Assembly: GCF_029028005.1 (NCBI RefSeq)
Contig: NZ_JAOTPO010000006.1
Span: 124,001 to 188,000, forward strand
Length of the DNA: 64,000 bases
Direction of reading: 5' to 3'
Origin: Alkalihalobacterium chitinilyticum
Lineage (GTDB): Bacteria > Bacillota > Bacilli > Bacillales > Bacillaceae_F
The position numbers were made by a program, and so were the translations under genes. Numbering within the stretch: position 1 is the stretch's first letter; every line of letters starts with the position of its first letter. This document shows, in pieces, positions 46,316 through 54,036 of this stretch. A model generated the notes under the pieces. The model was given only the letters and a program-made list of their open reading frames with translations. It had not been told where the DNA came from and made no database searches.

Positions 46316-47095
46316 ATGGAAAATCAACATTTATTAACTCATATTGAAGCAGGTGTAATGAGACTTACTTTAAATCGCCCTGAAGCGCTAAATGCCTTTA
46401 GTCCAGAAATGATTACAGGATTAATGAACTCTATTAAAGAAGCAAAGGAAAATCAAGATGTGAAAGTTGTCGTTATTAACGGAGCAGGCCGTGCATTTAG
46501 TTCTGGCGGTGATGTCAAAACGATGGGAAAGGCACAAGGTGTTCAAGTATATGAACACATTGGAAAGCTAAATGAACTAATCCTAGAAATTAAATCGTTA
46601 GAAAAACCTGTCGTCGCAGCCGTTCATGGTTTTGCCGCTGGTGCTGGATTTAACTTAGCTTTAGCTTGTGATTTAATCTTAGCTTCCGATGATAGTAAAT
46701 TCGTACTTAGTTTTGCACAAGTAGGGCTCATTTCTGACGGTGGTGGTCTATTTTTCCTGCCAAAAGTTCTTGGGCCGTATCGAGCAAAGGAGTTACTATT
46801 TAGCGCTAAACCATTAGAAGCGGCAAAAGCAAAAGACTGGGGTCTAGTGAATGAAATTGTCCCAGTCGAAGAATTAGAGAGTACAGTTGGAGTATTTGCA
46901 AAACAATTAGCCAATGGACCGACAAGAGCCATTGGATTAATGAAGACAATCGTAGACGAATCAGTAAATATGACACTAGAAGATGTATTAAAGCGTGAAC
47001 AGATTACACAAACATTAATGGTTACAACCGAAGATCATTTAGAGGGTGTTCAAGCCTTTGTAGAAAAAAGAAAAGCCAAATTTACAGGAAAATAA
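46316..47095 (+). CDS. Crotonase-family enoyl-CoA hydratase/isomerase, PaaG-like
   Basis: A 259-aa crotonase. The first catalytic glutamate is missing (GAGFNLALACD where hydratases have GGAELAL) and the second region reads FAQVGLISDGGGLFFLP, with an Asp as in PaaG-type isomerases. It is therefore more likely an enoyl-CoA isomerase than a hydratase. Ten upstream codons are rejected, since ATG 46316 follows AAAGGAGG. The end KFTGK is typical of the PaaG group. The natural substrate is not known. Confidence 0.85.
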   Translation: MENQHLLTHIEAGVMRLTLNRPEALNAFSPEMITGLMNSIKEAKENQDVKVVVINGAGRAFSSGGDVKTMGKAQGVQVYEHIGKLNELILEIKSLEKPVVAAVHGFAAGAGFNLALACDLILASDDSKFVLSFAQVGLISDGGGLFFLPKVLGPYRAKELLFSAKPLEAAKAKDWGLVNEIVPVEELESTVGVFAKQLANGPTRAIGLMKTIVDESVNMTLEDVLKREQITQTLMVTTEDHLEGVQAFVEKRKAKFTGK

Positions 47096-47121
47096 CTAGA
47101 AAAAGTAGGAGCGTGTAAATA

Positions 47122-48105
47122 ATGAGAGCAATCCAATTTAGCAAATATGGTGGTCCAGAAGTATTAGAAATGGTAGAACTAGAAAAGCCAAAACCTGTAG
47201 GTAAAGAAGTATTAATTGAGATTAAAGCAATCGGGGTTAATTATGCAGATACAGCTAGAAGAGAAGGGCAGTATGTTGTTCCAACTCCTCTGCCATATGT
47301 TCCAGGGGCTGAAGTAGCTGGTGTTATTACTGAGGTTGGAGATGAAGTTAAGAATGTAAAAGTAGGAATGTCTGTCGTAACTTTATTAGGAACAAAAAAA
47401 TCAACAGGGTACGCTGAATATACGATTGCTGATGAACGTGGATTAATTCCTATTCCTGATGGTGTTGATTTTAATCTAGCGGTTGCTTTACCACTTCAAG
47501 GGTTAAGTGCCTACCACATCATTAAATCGATGGGACGTCTAGAAGAAGGAGAGACGGTATTAGTTCATGCTGCAGCAGGAGGAGTAGGTACGATTGCCGT
47601 ACAGTTAGCTAAACTTATGGGAGCTGGTAAGGTAATTGCTACTGCGAGTAATGATGAGAAATTAGCTCTAGCAAAAGACCTTGGTGCGGATGTTCTAATT
47701 AATTATACGGAAGAAGGCTGGGAACAGAAAGTTCTTGAACATACAGATGGTAATGGTGTCGATGTAGCACTTGAAATGGCCGGAGGCGACATTTTTTACA
47801 AGACTCTTGCGTGCCTGGCACCGTTTGGTAGATTAGTTGTTTACGGTGTGGCAAGTGGTCAACAAAGTAAACTCTATCCTTCGTCTTTAATGGCGAAAAA
47901 TCAGTCGGTTATTGGCTTTTTCTTGCCACAAATGATGAGAAAGCCAGAACTGTATAAACAAAGCTTAATTGAACTGTTACAATATATCCAATCGGGTCAA
48001 TTGAAGCTGCAAATTGGCGGCACATATCCATTAGATCAAGCAGCAAAAGTACATGAGCTGATGCAAGGTAGACAAACGAGCGGTAAACTGATACTAGTAC
48101 CATAG
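47122..48105 (+). CDS. Quinone-oxidoreductase-like MDR enzyme
   Basis: A 327-aa zinc-free medium-chain dehydrogenase/reductase, starting MRAIQFSKYGGPEVLEMVEL, with GAEVAGVITEVGDEV and the NADPH-binding AAAGGVGTIAVQLAKLMGA. Such enzymes reduce quinones or the C=C bond of enones and enoyl-CoA. As the last gene of the hbd unit, followed by a strong terminator, it may reduce an unsaturated intermediate. The exact reaction is not shown by the sequence. Confidence 0.85.
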   Translation: MRAIQFSKYGGPEVLEMVELEKPKPVGKEVLIEIKAIGVNYADTARREGQYVVPTPLPYVPGAEVAGVITEVGDEVKNVKVGMSVVTLLGTKKSTGYAEYTIADERGLIPIPDGVDFNLAVALPLQGLSAYHIIKSMGRLEEGETVLVHAAAGGVGTIAVQLAKLMGAGKVIATASNDEKLALAKDLGADVLINYTEEGWEQKVLEHTDGNGVDVALEMAGGDIFYKTLACLAPFGRLVVYGVASGQQSKLYPSSLMAKNQSVIGFFLPQMMRKPELYKQSLIELLQYIQSGQLKLQIGGTYPLDQAAKVHELMQGRQTSGKLILVP

Positions 48106-48182
48106 GAATTGGAAGAAAAATGCAGTAAAGTTCTGTTTATATTTGTAGTAAATTGTCTTAAATAAGAGCATTAACCTGTCGC

Positions 48183-48227
48183 AAAAGAAGGGATTAGAAC
48201 AAGTTTTGTCGTCTAATCCCTTCTTTT
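48183..48227 (+). terminator. Terminator of the hbd transcription unit
   Basis: AAAAGAAGGGATTAGA (48183-48198) pairs exactly with TCTAATCCCTTCTTTT (48212-48227), a 16-bp stem ending in a T-run. Confidence 0.92.
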
Positions 48228-48238
48228 TAAAATACTAG

Positions 48239-48268
48239 TTTACAAATTTTCAAAACATTTAGTATAAT
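48239..48268 (+). promoter_or_regulatory. Sigma-A promoter of the liv operon
   Basis: TTTACA (48239-48244) and a perfect TATAAT (48263-48268) with an 18-bp spacer. Transcription would start near 48275, just before the first of two operators, so repressor binding would block initiation or early elongation. Confidence 0.8.
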
Positions 48269-48279
48269 TATCCTTAATG

Positions 48280-48334
48280 ATACTAACCGGTAAGTATGAT
48301 GGTTGTTACTTATATACTAACCGGTTAGTATATA
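48280..48334. promoter_or_regulatory. Two TetR-type operators upstream of livH
   Basis: The first site, ATACTAACCGGTAAGTAT, is at 48280-48297. The second is a perfect 24-bp palindrome at 48311-48334 centred on ACTAACCGGTTAGT. The centres are about 34 bp apart, just over three helical turns, which would allow cooperative binding on one face. They lie downstream of the -10 element and before the ribosome-binding site. Confidence 0.87.
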
Positions 48335-48360
48335 GAAAAATTAAAAGGGGGTAGACCAAG

Positions 48361-49224
48361 TTGGAATTATTTTTTCAACAGCTATTAAATGGACTCACAA
48401 CTGGAAGCGTTTACAGTCTTGTGGCTCTAGGGTTAACACTAGTTTTTGGTATTTTACATGTTCCAAACTTTGCACATGGGGCCTTTTATATGGTAGGGGC
48501 GTATGTGACATTGACAGTAATGACGGCACTCGGGGTTCATTATTGGGTAGCAATCGCAATTTCCGCTCTAGTAATTGCTTTATTATCAATCTTAACTGAG
48601 CGTTTGGTCTTTAGTAAACTAGGGACTGCTGACCCATTATCATTAATGATCGCAGCCATTGGTATACTTTTCTTCCTTGAGTCATTTGCTCAATATTTAT
48701 GGGGGACAGAATACCAAAGAATGTTCACTCCATATGGTGACACTGTTAATTTGTTTGGTCTAACAGTTACATTTCAAAGGGTACTTATTATTATTGCAGC
48801 AGTAGTGCTGATGATCTTATTACATTTATTCTTAACTCGTACAATGACTGGGGCTGCCATTGTAGCGATGTCTCAAAATCGTGATGGTGCCTTCCTTGTA
48901 GGAATTAACGCTAATAAAGTAGCCATGCTAACATTTGCAATCGCTGGTGCTTTTGCAGCAATCGCAGCATCGTTAGCTGCTCCTATTAATCTAGTATTTC
49001 CTAGTATGGGGAACTTAGTAATTATGAAAGCTTTCGTTATTATAATCCTCGGTGGGATGGGAAGTATTCCAGGGGCAATACTTGGTGGATACATACTAGG
49101 GATTGCTGAGAGCCTGGGTGCAACGTATATTTCAGCAGATTATAAAGATATCATCGCTTTTGTACTTCTAGTTATCATCTTAACATTTAAACCAACTGGA
49201 ATTTTTGCGAAGGGGGTTCATTAA
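48361..49224 (+). CDS. livH: Branched-chain-type ABC transporter permease LivH
   Basis: One of two permeases of a hydrophobic amino acid uptake-type importer. The 287-aa protein has about eight membrane segments; LNGLTTGSVYSLVALGLTLV at the N-terminus and GGMGSIPGAILGGYILGIAE near the C-terminus are family signatures. TTG 48361 follows AAAAGGGGGTAG. The first gene after the double operator, it overlaps livM by one base. Transporters of this family also carry carboxylates and aromatic acids, so the substrate may be the acid degraded by the neighbouring enzymes. Confidence 0.92.
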   Translation: MELFFQQLLNGLTTGSVYSLVALGLTLVFGILHVPNFAHGAFYMVGAYVTLTVMTALGVHYWVAIAISALVIALLSILTERLVFSKLGTADPLSLMIAAIGILFFLESFAQYLWGTEYQRMFTPYGDTVNLFGLTVTFQRVLIIIAAVVLMILLHLFLTRTMTGAAIVAMSQNRDGAFLVGINANKVAMLTFAIAGAFAAIAASLAAPINLVFPSMGNLVIMKAFVIIILGGMGSIPGAILGGYILGIAESLGATYISADYKDIIAFVLLVIILTFKPTGIFAKGVH

Positions 49225-50216
49225 TGAAATCGCTCTTTAATGAAAGAAATACACTGCTCCTTTTGCTCTTGGTCGCAATTGCATTCCCGTTAGTTATTCA
49301 AAATAACTATTACATTCAAGTTATGATCCTTGTCTTTATTTGGTCAATTGCTGTATATGGTTTAAACACAATTACTGGTTTTATAGGCCAACTATCTTTA
49401 GCACATGCCGGGTTCTTTGCAATTGGAGCCTATTCATTAGGTCTTCTCACTGTTAAAGGGAACATGTATTTCTGGGTAGCCTTTGTGTTCGCTATTATTT
49501 TAGCAGCAGCAATTGGTCTTTTAGTTGGCTTAGTTGCCCTTCGTACAAAGTCACACTTCTTTGCGATCTATACAATGTCGGTCGGGTTCTTAATCTATCT
49601 AATTATTTATAAAGCAGAATTTACAGGCGGAGTTAGAGGTCTTATCGGTATTCCAAATCCGCCAGATTTAGGACCTATCACTTTTAATTCTATGCAGTCT
49701 CAATATTATTTAGTCTTATTCTTCTTAGTACTAACTATTATCTTTATGAGACGAATGGTGAGATCACTAATTGGAAGAACGTTTGTAGCGATCCGAAATA
49801 GTGATGAACTTGCTCAAACCTTAGGAATTTCTGTAATGAAAAACAAGTTAATCGCCTTTGTGATTTCTGCAGCCTTTGCAGGTATGGCTGGTGCTTTGTA
49901 TGCGTCATACATTCGTTTTATAGGTCCACAAGTTTCTGATGTCCATGTTGCCTTTGAAATTCTTCTGTACTTGCTAGTTGGCGGAATTGGAACGTTAACT
50001 GGTCCAATTTTAGGCACATTCATTGTAGTTGTCTTAACTCAAATGCTTCAATTCTTAGAGGAATTTCGAATGCTTATTTTCGGACCAATTGTTGTTCTAC
50101 TTATTCTTTTCTACCCACGTGGGATCGTTGGTGGATACTTAATGTGGAAGTTTAAGAGAAAACAAAAACAAGCAAAAGTGAATGGTACAGCAAGTAAGCA
50201 GCAAAAATCAGCATAG
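49224..50216 (+). CDS. livM: Branched-chain-type ABC transporter permease LivM
   Basis: The second permease subunit (330 aa, about eight to ten membrane segments), with GFIGQLSLAHAGFFAIGAYS near the N-terminus, ALYASYIRFIGPQ and GGIGTLTGPILGT, all family signatures. It ends with a short basic tail (KFKRKQKQAK) on the cytoplasmic side. The start codon overlaps the livH stop (TAATG), indicating coupled translation and equal subunit amounts. Confidence 0.92.
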   Translation: MKSLFNERNTLLLLLLVAIAFPLVIQNNYYIQVMILVFIWSIAVYGLNTITGFIGQLSLAHAGFFAIGAYSLGLLTVKGNMYFWVAFVFAIILAAAIGLLVGLVALRTKSHFFAIYTMSVGFLIYLIIYKAEFTGGVRGLIGIPNPPDLGPITFNSMQSQYYLVLFFLVLTIIFMRRMVRSLIGRTFVAIRNSDELAQTLGISVMKNKLIAFVISAAFAGMAGALYASYIRFIGPQVSDVHVAFEILLYLLVGGIGTLTGPILGTFIVVVLTQMLQFLEEFRMLIFGPIVVLLILFYPRGIVGGYLMWKFKRKQKQAKVNGTASKQQKSA

Positions 50217-50230
50217 GAGGTGCAAGAACA

Positions 50231-51016
50231 TTGTTATTAAAAATTGAGCAACTAACCAAATCATTTGGTGGACTCACAGCAGTCAATCAAGTTGATTTAG
50301 AAATCGAAAAAGGAAAAATTACAGCTGTTATTGGGCCTAACGGTGCTGGTAAATCGACGTTCTTTAATTTAATTAGCGGCTTCCATTTACCGACATCAGG
50401 AAAAATTACTTACAAAGGTGAAGATATTACGACGCTTCCGGCGGAAAAAGTGGCACGCCTAGGAATCGGCAGAACGTTCCAAACGACTCACTTATTTGAA
50501 CAAGCGACTGTCATTGATAATGTTATCGTTGGTCATCGCTTACGAACGAAATCTGGTTTATTTGATGCCATTTTTCGAACAAAAAGGGAGAAATTAGAAG
50601 AACAAAAGTGTCTAGATAAGGCGATGGAGTGCTTAGAGTTTGTAGGACTTACACACCTAGCTCAATATCCGATTTCTTCTATTACTCAAGAAGAGAAAAA
50701 ACGTGTCGCTTTTGCATTAGCGTTAGCAACTGATCCTGAATTAATTTTGTTAGATGAACCAGCAGCAGGTGTAAATCCAGATGAAACAGATGGTCTGGCG
50801 GAGTTAATGAAAAAAATGGTTGATCGTGGGATTACAGTTTGTTTAATTGAACACAAGATGCCTATGGTTATGTCACTAGCTGACAAAGTGGTCGTTCTAA
50901 ACCATGGTAAAAAGATTGCAGAGGGTACTCCAGAAGAAATTCGAAACAATCAATTAGTTATAGAAGCATATTTAGGAGGGAGTATCGATGCTAAAGCTCA
51001 CCAACTTAACAGTTAA
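50231..51016 (+). CDS. livG: ABC transporter ATP-binding protein LivG
   Basis: An ATPase subunit of the importer, 261 aa. Walker A is GPNGAGKSTFF and Walker B LILLDEPAAGVNP, and LivG's EHKMPMVMSLADKVVVLNHG contains the switch histidine. The ABC signature region, normally LSYGQQRRLE in LivG, reads SSITQEEKKRVAFA, lacking the usual SxGQ core. TTG 50231 lies eight bases after AGGAGGTG. It overlaps livF by 29 bp. Confidence 0.9.
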   Translation: MLLKIEQLTKSFGGLTAVNQVDLEIEKGKITAVIGPNGAGKSTFFNLISGFHLPTSGKITYKGEDITTLPAEKVARLGIGRTFQTTHLFEQATVIDNVIVGHRLRTKSGLFDAIFRTKREKLEEQKCLDKAMECLEFVGLTHLAQYPISSITQEEKKRVAFALALATDPELILLDEPAAGVNPDETDGLAELMKKMVDRGITVCLIEHKMPMVMSLADKVVVLNHGKKIAEGTPEEIRNNQLVIEAYLGGSIDAKAHQLNS

Positions 51017-51695
51017 TTACGGGAAATTTGAAGCGTTAAGAGACATCTCTTTAAATGTAGAGCAAGGTGAATTAGTCGTCTTGCTTGGCGCCAATGGAGC
51101 AGGGAAAAGTACACTATTTAAAGCGATAAGCGGACTAGTAAAGCCGGTTAAAGGTGAATATCTTTTTAACGGCAATAAAGTAATAGGGGTATCTCCTGAC
51201 AAAATGGTGGCTAGCGGTGTCGTTCAATGTGCTGAAGGCAGAATGTTGTTTCCGCAAATGTCAGTCTATGAAAACTTGAAAATGGGCGGGTTCGTCCATA
51301 GAAAAGACAAAAATGGGATGAAGAAATCACTTGAAGAAGTGTATGATTTATTTCCAATTCTACGTGATAAGAAAGATGATCCTGCAGGTTCGTTAAGTGG
51401 CGGTCAACAACAAATGGTTGCCATTGGGAGAGCGTTGATGGCTAAACCGAAATTGTTAATGCTAGATGAACCATCACTTGGACTTGCACCACTTATTGTC
51501 GAACAAATGTTTGGAATTATCAAACAAATTAATGAAAACGGTGTCACTGTTTTACTTGCCGAACAAAATGCGAGTGCTGCATTATCGATCTCCACTCGTG
51601 GATATGTCATTGAAAGCGGCAAGATCGTAATGAGTGGTTCAAAAGAAGAACTGTTTAATAACGATGAAATTAGAAAAGCGTATATTGGCGCTTAA
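50988..51695 (+). CDS. livF: ABC transporter ATP-binding protein LivF
   Basis: The second ATPase subunit, 235 aa, with Walker A GANGAGKSTLF, the canonical signature LSGGQQQMVAIGRAL, Walker B LLMLDEPSLGLAP and the LivF-type AEQNASAALSISTRGYVIESG. ATG 50988 lies within livG, preceded by GGAGGGAG. Because LivF keeps an intact signature, the transporter would have one normal and one degenerate composite ATP site. Confidence 0.93.
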   Translation: MLKLTNLTVNYGKFEALRDISLNVEQGELVVLLGANGAGKSTLFKAISGLVKPVKGEYLFNGNKVIGVSPDKMVASGVVQCAEGRMLFPQMSVYENLKMGGFVHRKDKNGMKKSLEEVYDLFPILRDKKDDPAGSLSGGQQQMVAIGRALMAKPKLLMLDEPSLGLAPLIVEQMFGIIKQINENGVTVLLAEQNASAALSISTRGYVIESGKIVMSGSKEELFNNDEIRKAYIGA

Positions 51696-51747
51696 TGGAT
51701 TACAGAACTTAATAAACTATCAAATTTTAGGAGGTGATGTGAAGTAA

Positions 51748-51804
51748 TTGAGGGGAGTTATGTTTGAATATTTTGTTTGGGTTGAAATGAATTCATTAAT
51801 TTAA
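51748..51804 (+). CDS. Possible 18-codon leader peptide before livK
   Basis: TTG 51748 opens an 18-codon frame (LRGVMFEYFVWVEMNSLI in translation, TTG read as Met) that ends 15 bp before livK. A very strong AGGAGGTGAT (51729-51738) lies 13 bases upstream with no long gene of its own. An internal ATG at 51760 follows GGGGAG. The peptide is too short to judge, but a full ribosome-binding site so close to livK needs some explanation. Confidence 0.25.
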   Translation: MRGVMFEYFVWVEMNSLI

Positions 51805-51818
51805 GGGGGATTTATGAG

Positions 51819-53027
51819 ATGAAAAAAGGAAAACAATGGATTTTAGCTTGCTTACTATTTGGATTAATGTTATTTGTTGCAGCATGCGGTAATTCGAACT
51901 CAACATCAGAACCTGCTAGCAATAGTAATGATGGAGAGGCTGCACCTGAAGTTAGTGATGAGGAACAAATCATTTCTATTGGATACACTGGACCACTAAG
52001 TGGACCAGCCGCATTCTATGGTGAAAATACAGTTAGTGGATTACGTATGGCAGCTGATGAAATAAACGAAACTGGTTTTGAAGTAAACGGTCAAACATAT
52101 AAAATTAACTTAGTTACTTTAGATGATATGTATGCACCAAACGAATCAGGTACCAATGCACGTCGTATTGTTCAAGAACATAACGCACCAGTTATTTTTG
52201 TTCCACATAGCGGCGGGGTGTTTGCAACACAAGTATTTAATGAGCAAGAAGAGTTCTTAATTGCAGCTTACACAAGTGAACCATCGATCCTTGAGCAAGA
52301 TAATTCTTTGACATTCCGAATTCCGCCTGCGTATACGGTATACCCTGAAGCATTTACATTGTATTCACATGAGCGTTTCGGAAAGAAATTAGCTTTACTT
52401 CCTACAGCGACACAATATGGTAAAGACTGGACGGAAGCAATGGTTCCTGTTTGGGAAGAGCATGGCGGTGAAGTTGTATTTAAAGGTGAGGTTGACTTCA
52501 GTAAAGATACTGACTTCTTTACAATCGTTACAAATGCACTTGCTCAAAAACCAGACGTTCTATTTGTAGGTGGTCCTTCTCAACCGACTGCTCTAATTAT
52601 CAAACAAGCTCGTGAGTTAGGATTTGAAGGTGGATTTATGGTTATGGACCAAGCGAAATTAGAAGAAATGGCACCAATCCTTGAAGGTTATGAAATGTTA
52701 GAAGGCGCAATCGGTGCTTTACCGATCATTGATAGTGACGCTGGAGGAGCTTCTGACTTTGTAAGCAATTATGAAGCTGAATTTGGCCGAATTCCAACTG
52801 CAGAAGGTGCTTTTAACTATCAAGCTCTTTATGTCCTTGTAGAAGCTATGAAAGCTGCTGGAACTGTAGACGATGCCAATGCAATTATGGCAAGCTTAGA
52901 TGCAGGAATTAAAGCCCTTCCGGAAGACAAGATGGTATGGCACTTAACTGGAATGGATGGTCAAGGCTTCGATTGGTTACCTTCAATCGGTTATGTTGAA
53001 AACGGCGAAGTAATTATTATCGAATAA
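51819..53027 (+). CDS. livK: ABC transporter substrate-binding lipoprotein LivK-like
   Basis: The extracellular receptor of the importer, a 402-aa type I periplasmic-binding protein. It has a lipoprotein signal peptide: charged MKKGKQ, a hydrophobic core and lipobox FVAAC with Cys23 as the lipidated residue, followed by a Ser/Asn-rich linker. The IGYTGPLSGPAAFYGENTVSG start of the mature domain is characteristic (counted in two parts: IGYTGPLSGP and AAFYGEN). ATG 51819 is preceded by AAGGGGGA. No obvious terminator follows. Confidence 0.9.
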   Translation: MKKGKQWILACLLFGLMLFVAACGNSNSTSEPASNSNDGEAAPEVSDEEQIISIGYTGPLSGPAAFYGENTVSGLRMAADEINETGFEVNGQTYKINLVTLDDMYAPNESGTNARRIVQEHNAPVIFVPHSGGVFATQVFNEQEEFLIAAYTSEPSILEQDNSLTFRIPPAYTVYPEAFTLYSHERFGKKLALLPTATQYGKDWTEAMVPVWEEHGGEVVFKGEVDFSKDTDFFTIVTNALAQKPDVLFVGGPSQPTALIIKQARELGFEGGFMVMDQAKLEEMAPILEGYEMLEGAIGALPIIDSDAGGASDFVSNYEAEFGRIPTAEGAFNYQALYVLVEAMKAAGTVDDANAIMASLDAGIKALPEDKMVWHLTGMDGQGFDWLPSIGYVENGEVIIIE

Positions 53028-53032
53028 TAAGG

Positions 53033-53061
53033 TTGACCGATACAATCTATTGTATTATAAT
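53033..53061 (+). promoter_or_regulatory. Sigma-A promoter of rpsU-yqeY
   Basis: TTGACC (53033-53038) and a perfect TATAAT (53056-53061) with a 17-bp spacer. The transcript would start near 53068, about 53 bp before rpsU. Confidence 0.85.
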
Positions 53062-53120
53062 CAAAAAAGACTTGTTTTTTTGAAGTCGCTAGTTGGTTGT
53101 TTCGGAGGGAGGGAAATAAA

Positions 53121-53294
53121 ATGGCAGAAACTCGTGTTCGCAAAAATGAATCGATCGATGCTGCTCTTCGTCGCTTCAAGAGATCACTTTCAAAAGAAGG
53201 TACATTGGCTGAAGTGAAAAAGCGTAAGCACTATGAAAAGCCTAGTGTAAAGCGTAAGAAAAAATCTGAGGCAGCAAGAAAGCGTAAGTTCTAA
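53121..53294 (+). CDS. rpsU: Ribosomal protein S21 (bS21)
   Basis: A 57-aa basic protein of the 30S subunit, starting [20 protein letters not shown] and ending in the Lys/Arg-rich [12 protein letters not shown]. The eight codons upstream of ATG 53121 in the same frame are rejected, since GGAGGGAGGG precedes this ATG. It is 22 bp before yqeY, the conserved pairing in Bacilli. Confidence 0.97.
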   Translation: MAETRVRKNESIDAALRRFKRSLSKEGTLAEVKKRKHYEKPSVKRKKKSEAARKRKF

Positions 53295-53316
53295 TTCGTA
53301 AGAGAGGGTGTATCGA

Positions 53317-53760
53317 TTGAATCTTCTAGATCGTCTTACTGATGATATGAAGGCAGCGATGAAAAGCAAAGAGAAGGAAAAGCTCTCTGTTATTCGTATG
53401 GTGAAATCTTCGTTGCAGAACGAACAAATCAAACTTGGACGTGAGCTTTCTGAAGATGAAACACTTACGGTACTAAACCGCGAACTCAAGCAACGCAGGG
53501 AATCCCTCCATGAGTTTGAAAAAGCCAACCGTGATGATTTAGCTTCAAAGTTGCACGGAGAAATTGAAGTTCTCCAGCAATACTTACCAGAACAGCTTTC
53601 TGAAGAGGAAGTCACTCAAATTGTTCAAGAGACAATTTCTGAAGTGGGTGCTGCTTCAACAGCGGATTTTGGAAAAGTTATGGGAGCAATCATGCCAAAG
53701 GTAAAAGGCAAAGCTGATGGCGGTCTTGTTAACCGTCTTGTTAAACAGCATTTATCATAA
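53317..53760 (+). CDS. yqeY: GatB/YqeY domain protein
   Basis: A 147-aa protein of the YqeY family, related to the C-terminal tRNA-binding domain of GatB; it may help charge or handle tRNA. The GTG at 53308 is part of the GAGAGGGTG site; TTG 53317 gives [16 protein letters not shown], which fits family starts. Conserved blocks are [22 protein letters not shown] and [17 protein letters not shown]. It is cotranscribed with rpsU and followed by a terminator. Confidence 0.93.
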   Translation: MNLLDRLTDDMKAAMKSKEKEKLSVIRMVKSSLQNEQIKLGRELSEDETLTVLNRELKQRRESLHEFEKANRDDLASKLHGEIEVLQQYLPEQLSEEEVTQIVQETISEVGAASTADFGKVMGAIMPKVKGKADGGLVNRLVKQHLS

Positions 53761-53767
53761 AAGCTAG

Positions 53768-53800
53768 AAAAGAGCCTTGTATTTATACAGGGCTCTTTTT
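53768..53800 (+). terminator. Terminator after yqeY
   Basis: AAAAGAGCCTTGTA (53768-53781) pairs with TACAGGGCTCTTTT (53786-53799) with one G-U, then T. A strong intrinsic terminator for rpsU-yqeY. Confidence 0.93.
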
Positions 53801-53828
53801 GAGTTATCATTCTAAATGGTTTTTTTTT

Positions 53829-53872
53829 AATGGTGCCAGGTACCTCTTAAAGGTACCTGGCACCATTTTTTT
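53829..53872. repeat. GGTGCCAGGTACC dispersed-type hairpin
   Basis: AATGGTGCCAGGTACC (53829-53844) is exactly complementary to GGTACCTGGCACCATT (53852-53867), loop TCTTAAA, followed by TTTTT. From memory, GGTGCCAGGCACC hairpins of this type are scattered through Bacillaceae genomes. It directly follows an already sufficient terminator. Confidence 0.7.
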
Positions 53873-53966
53873 CTTTTTTTTACTTTCTGTATCGCGCATA
53901 TTGCTTCTTCAAGTTTCTATTTTAGATTCCTTTATTAAATTCATGTCTAATTATTCGTTAAAAAAG

Positions 53967-53992
53967 TGAAACCTTGATATACTAATAACGTA
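53967..53992 (+). promoter_or_regulatory. Sigma-W promoter of nfeD-floA-yqfB
   Basis: TGAAAC (53967-53972), a 16-bp spacer and CGTA (53989-53992) match the sigma-W consensus exactly. In B. subtilis the orthologous yqeZ-yqfA-yqfB operon is a sigma-W target induced by cell-envelope stress. The start codon of nfeD lies 45 bp further. Confidence 0.88.
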
Positions 53993-54036
53993 TATGTAAT
54001 AACAACAAATATAATCTAAGAAAGGGGGGCTTAAGA

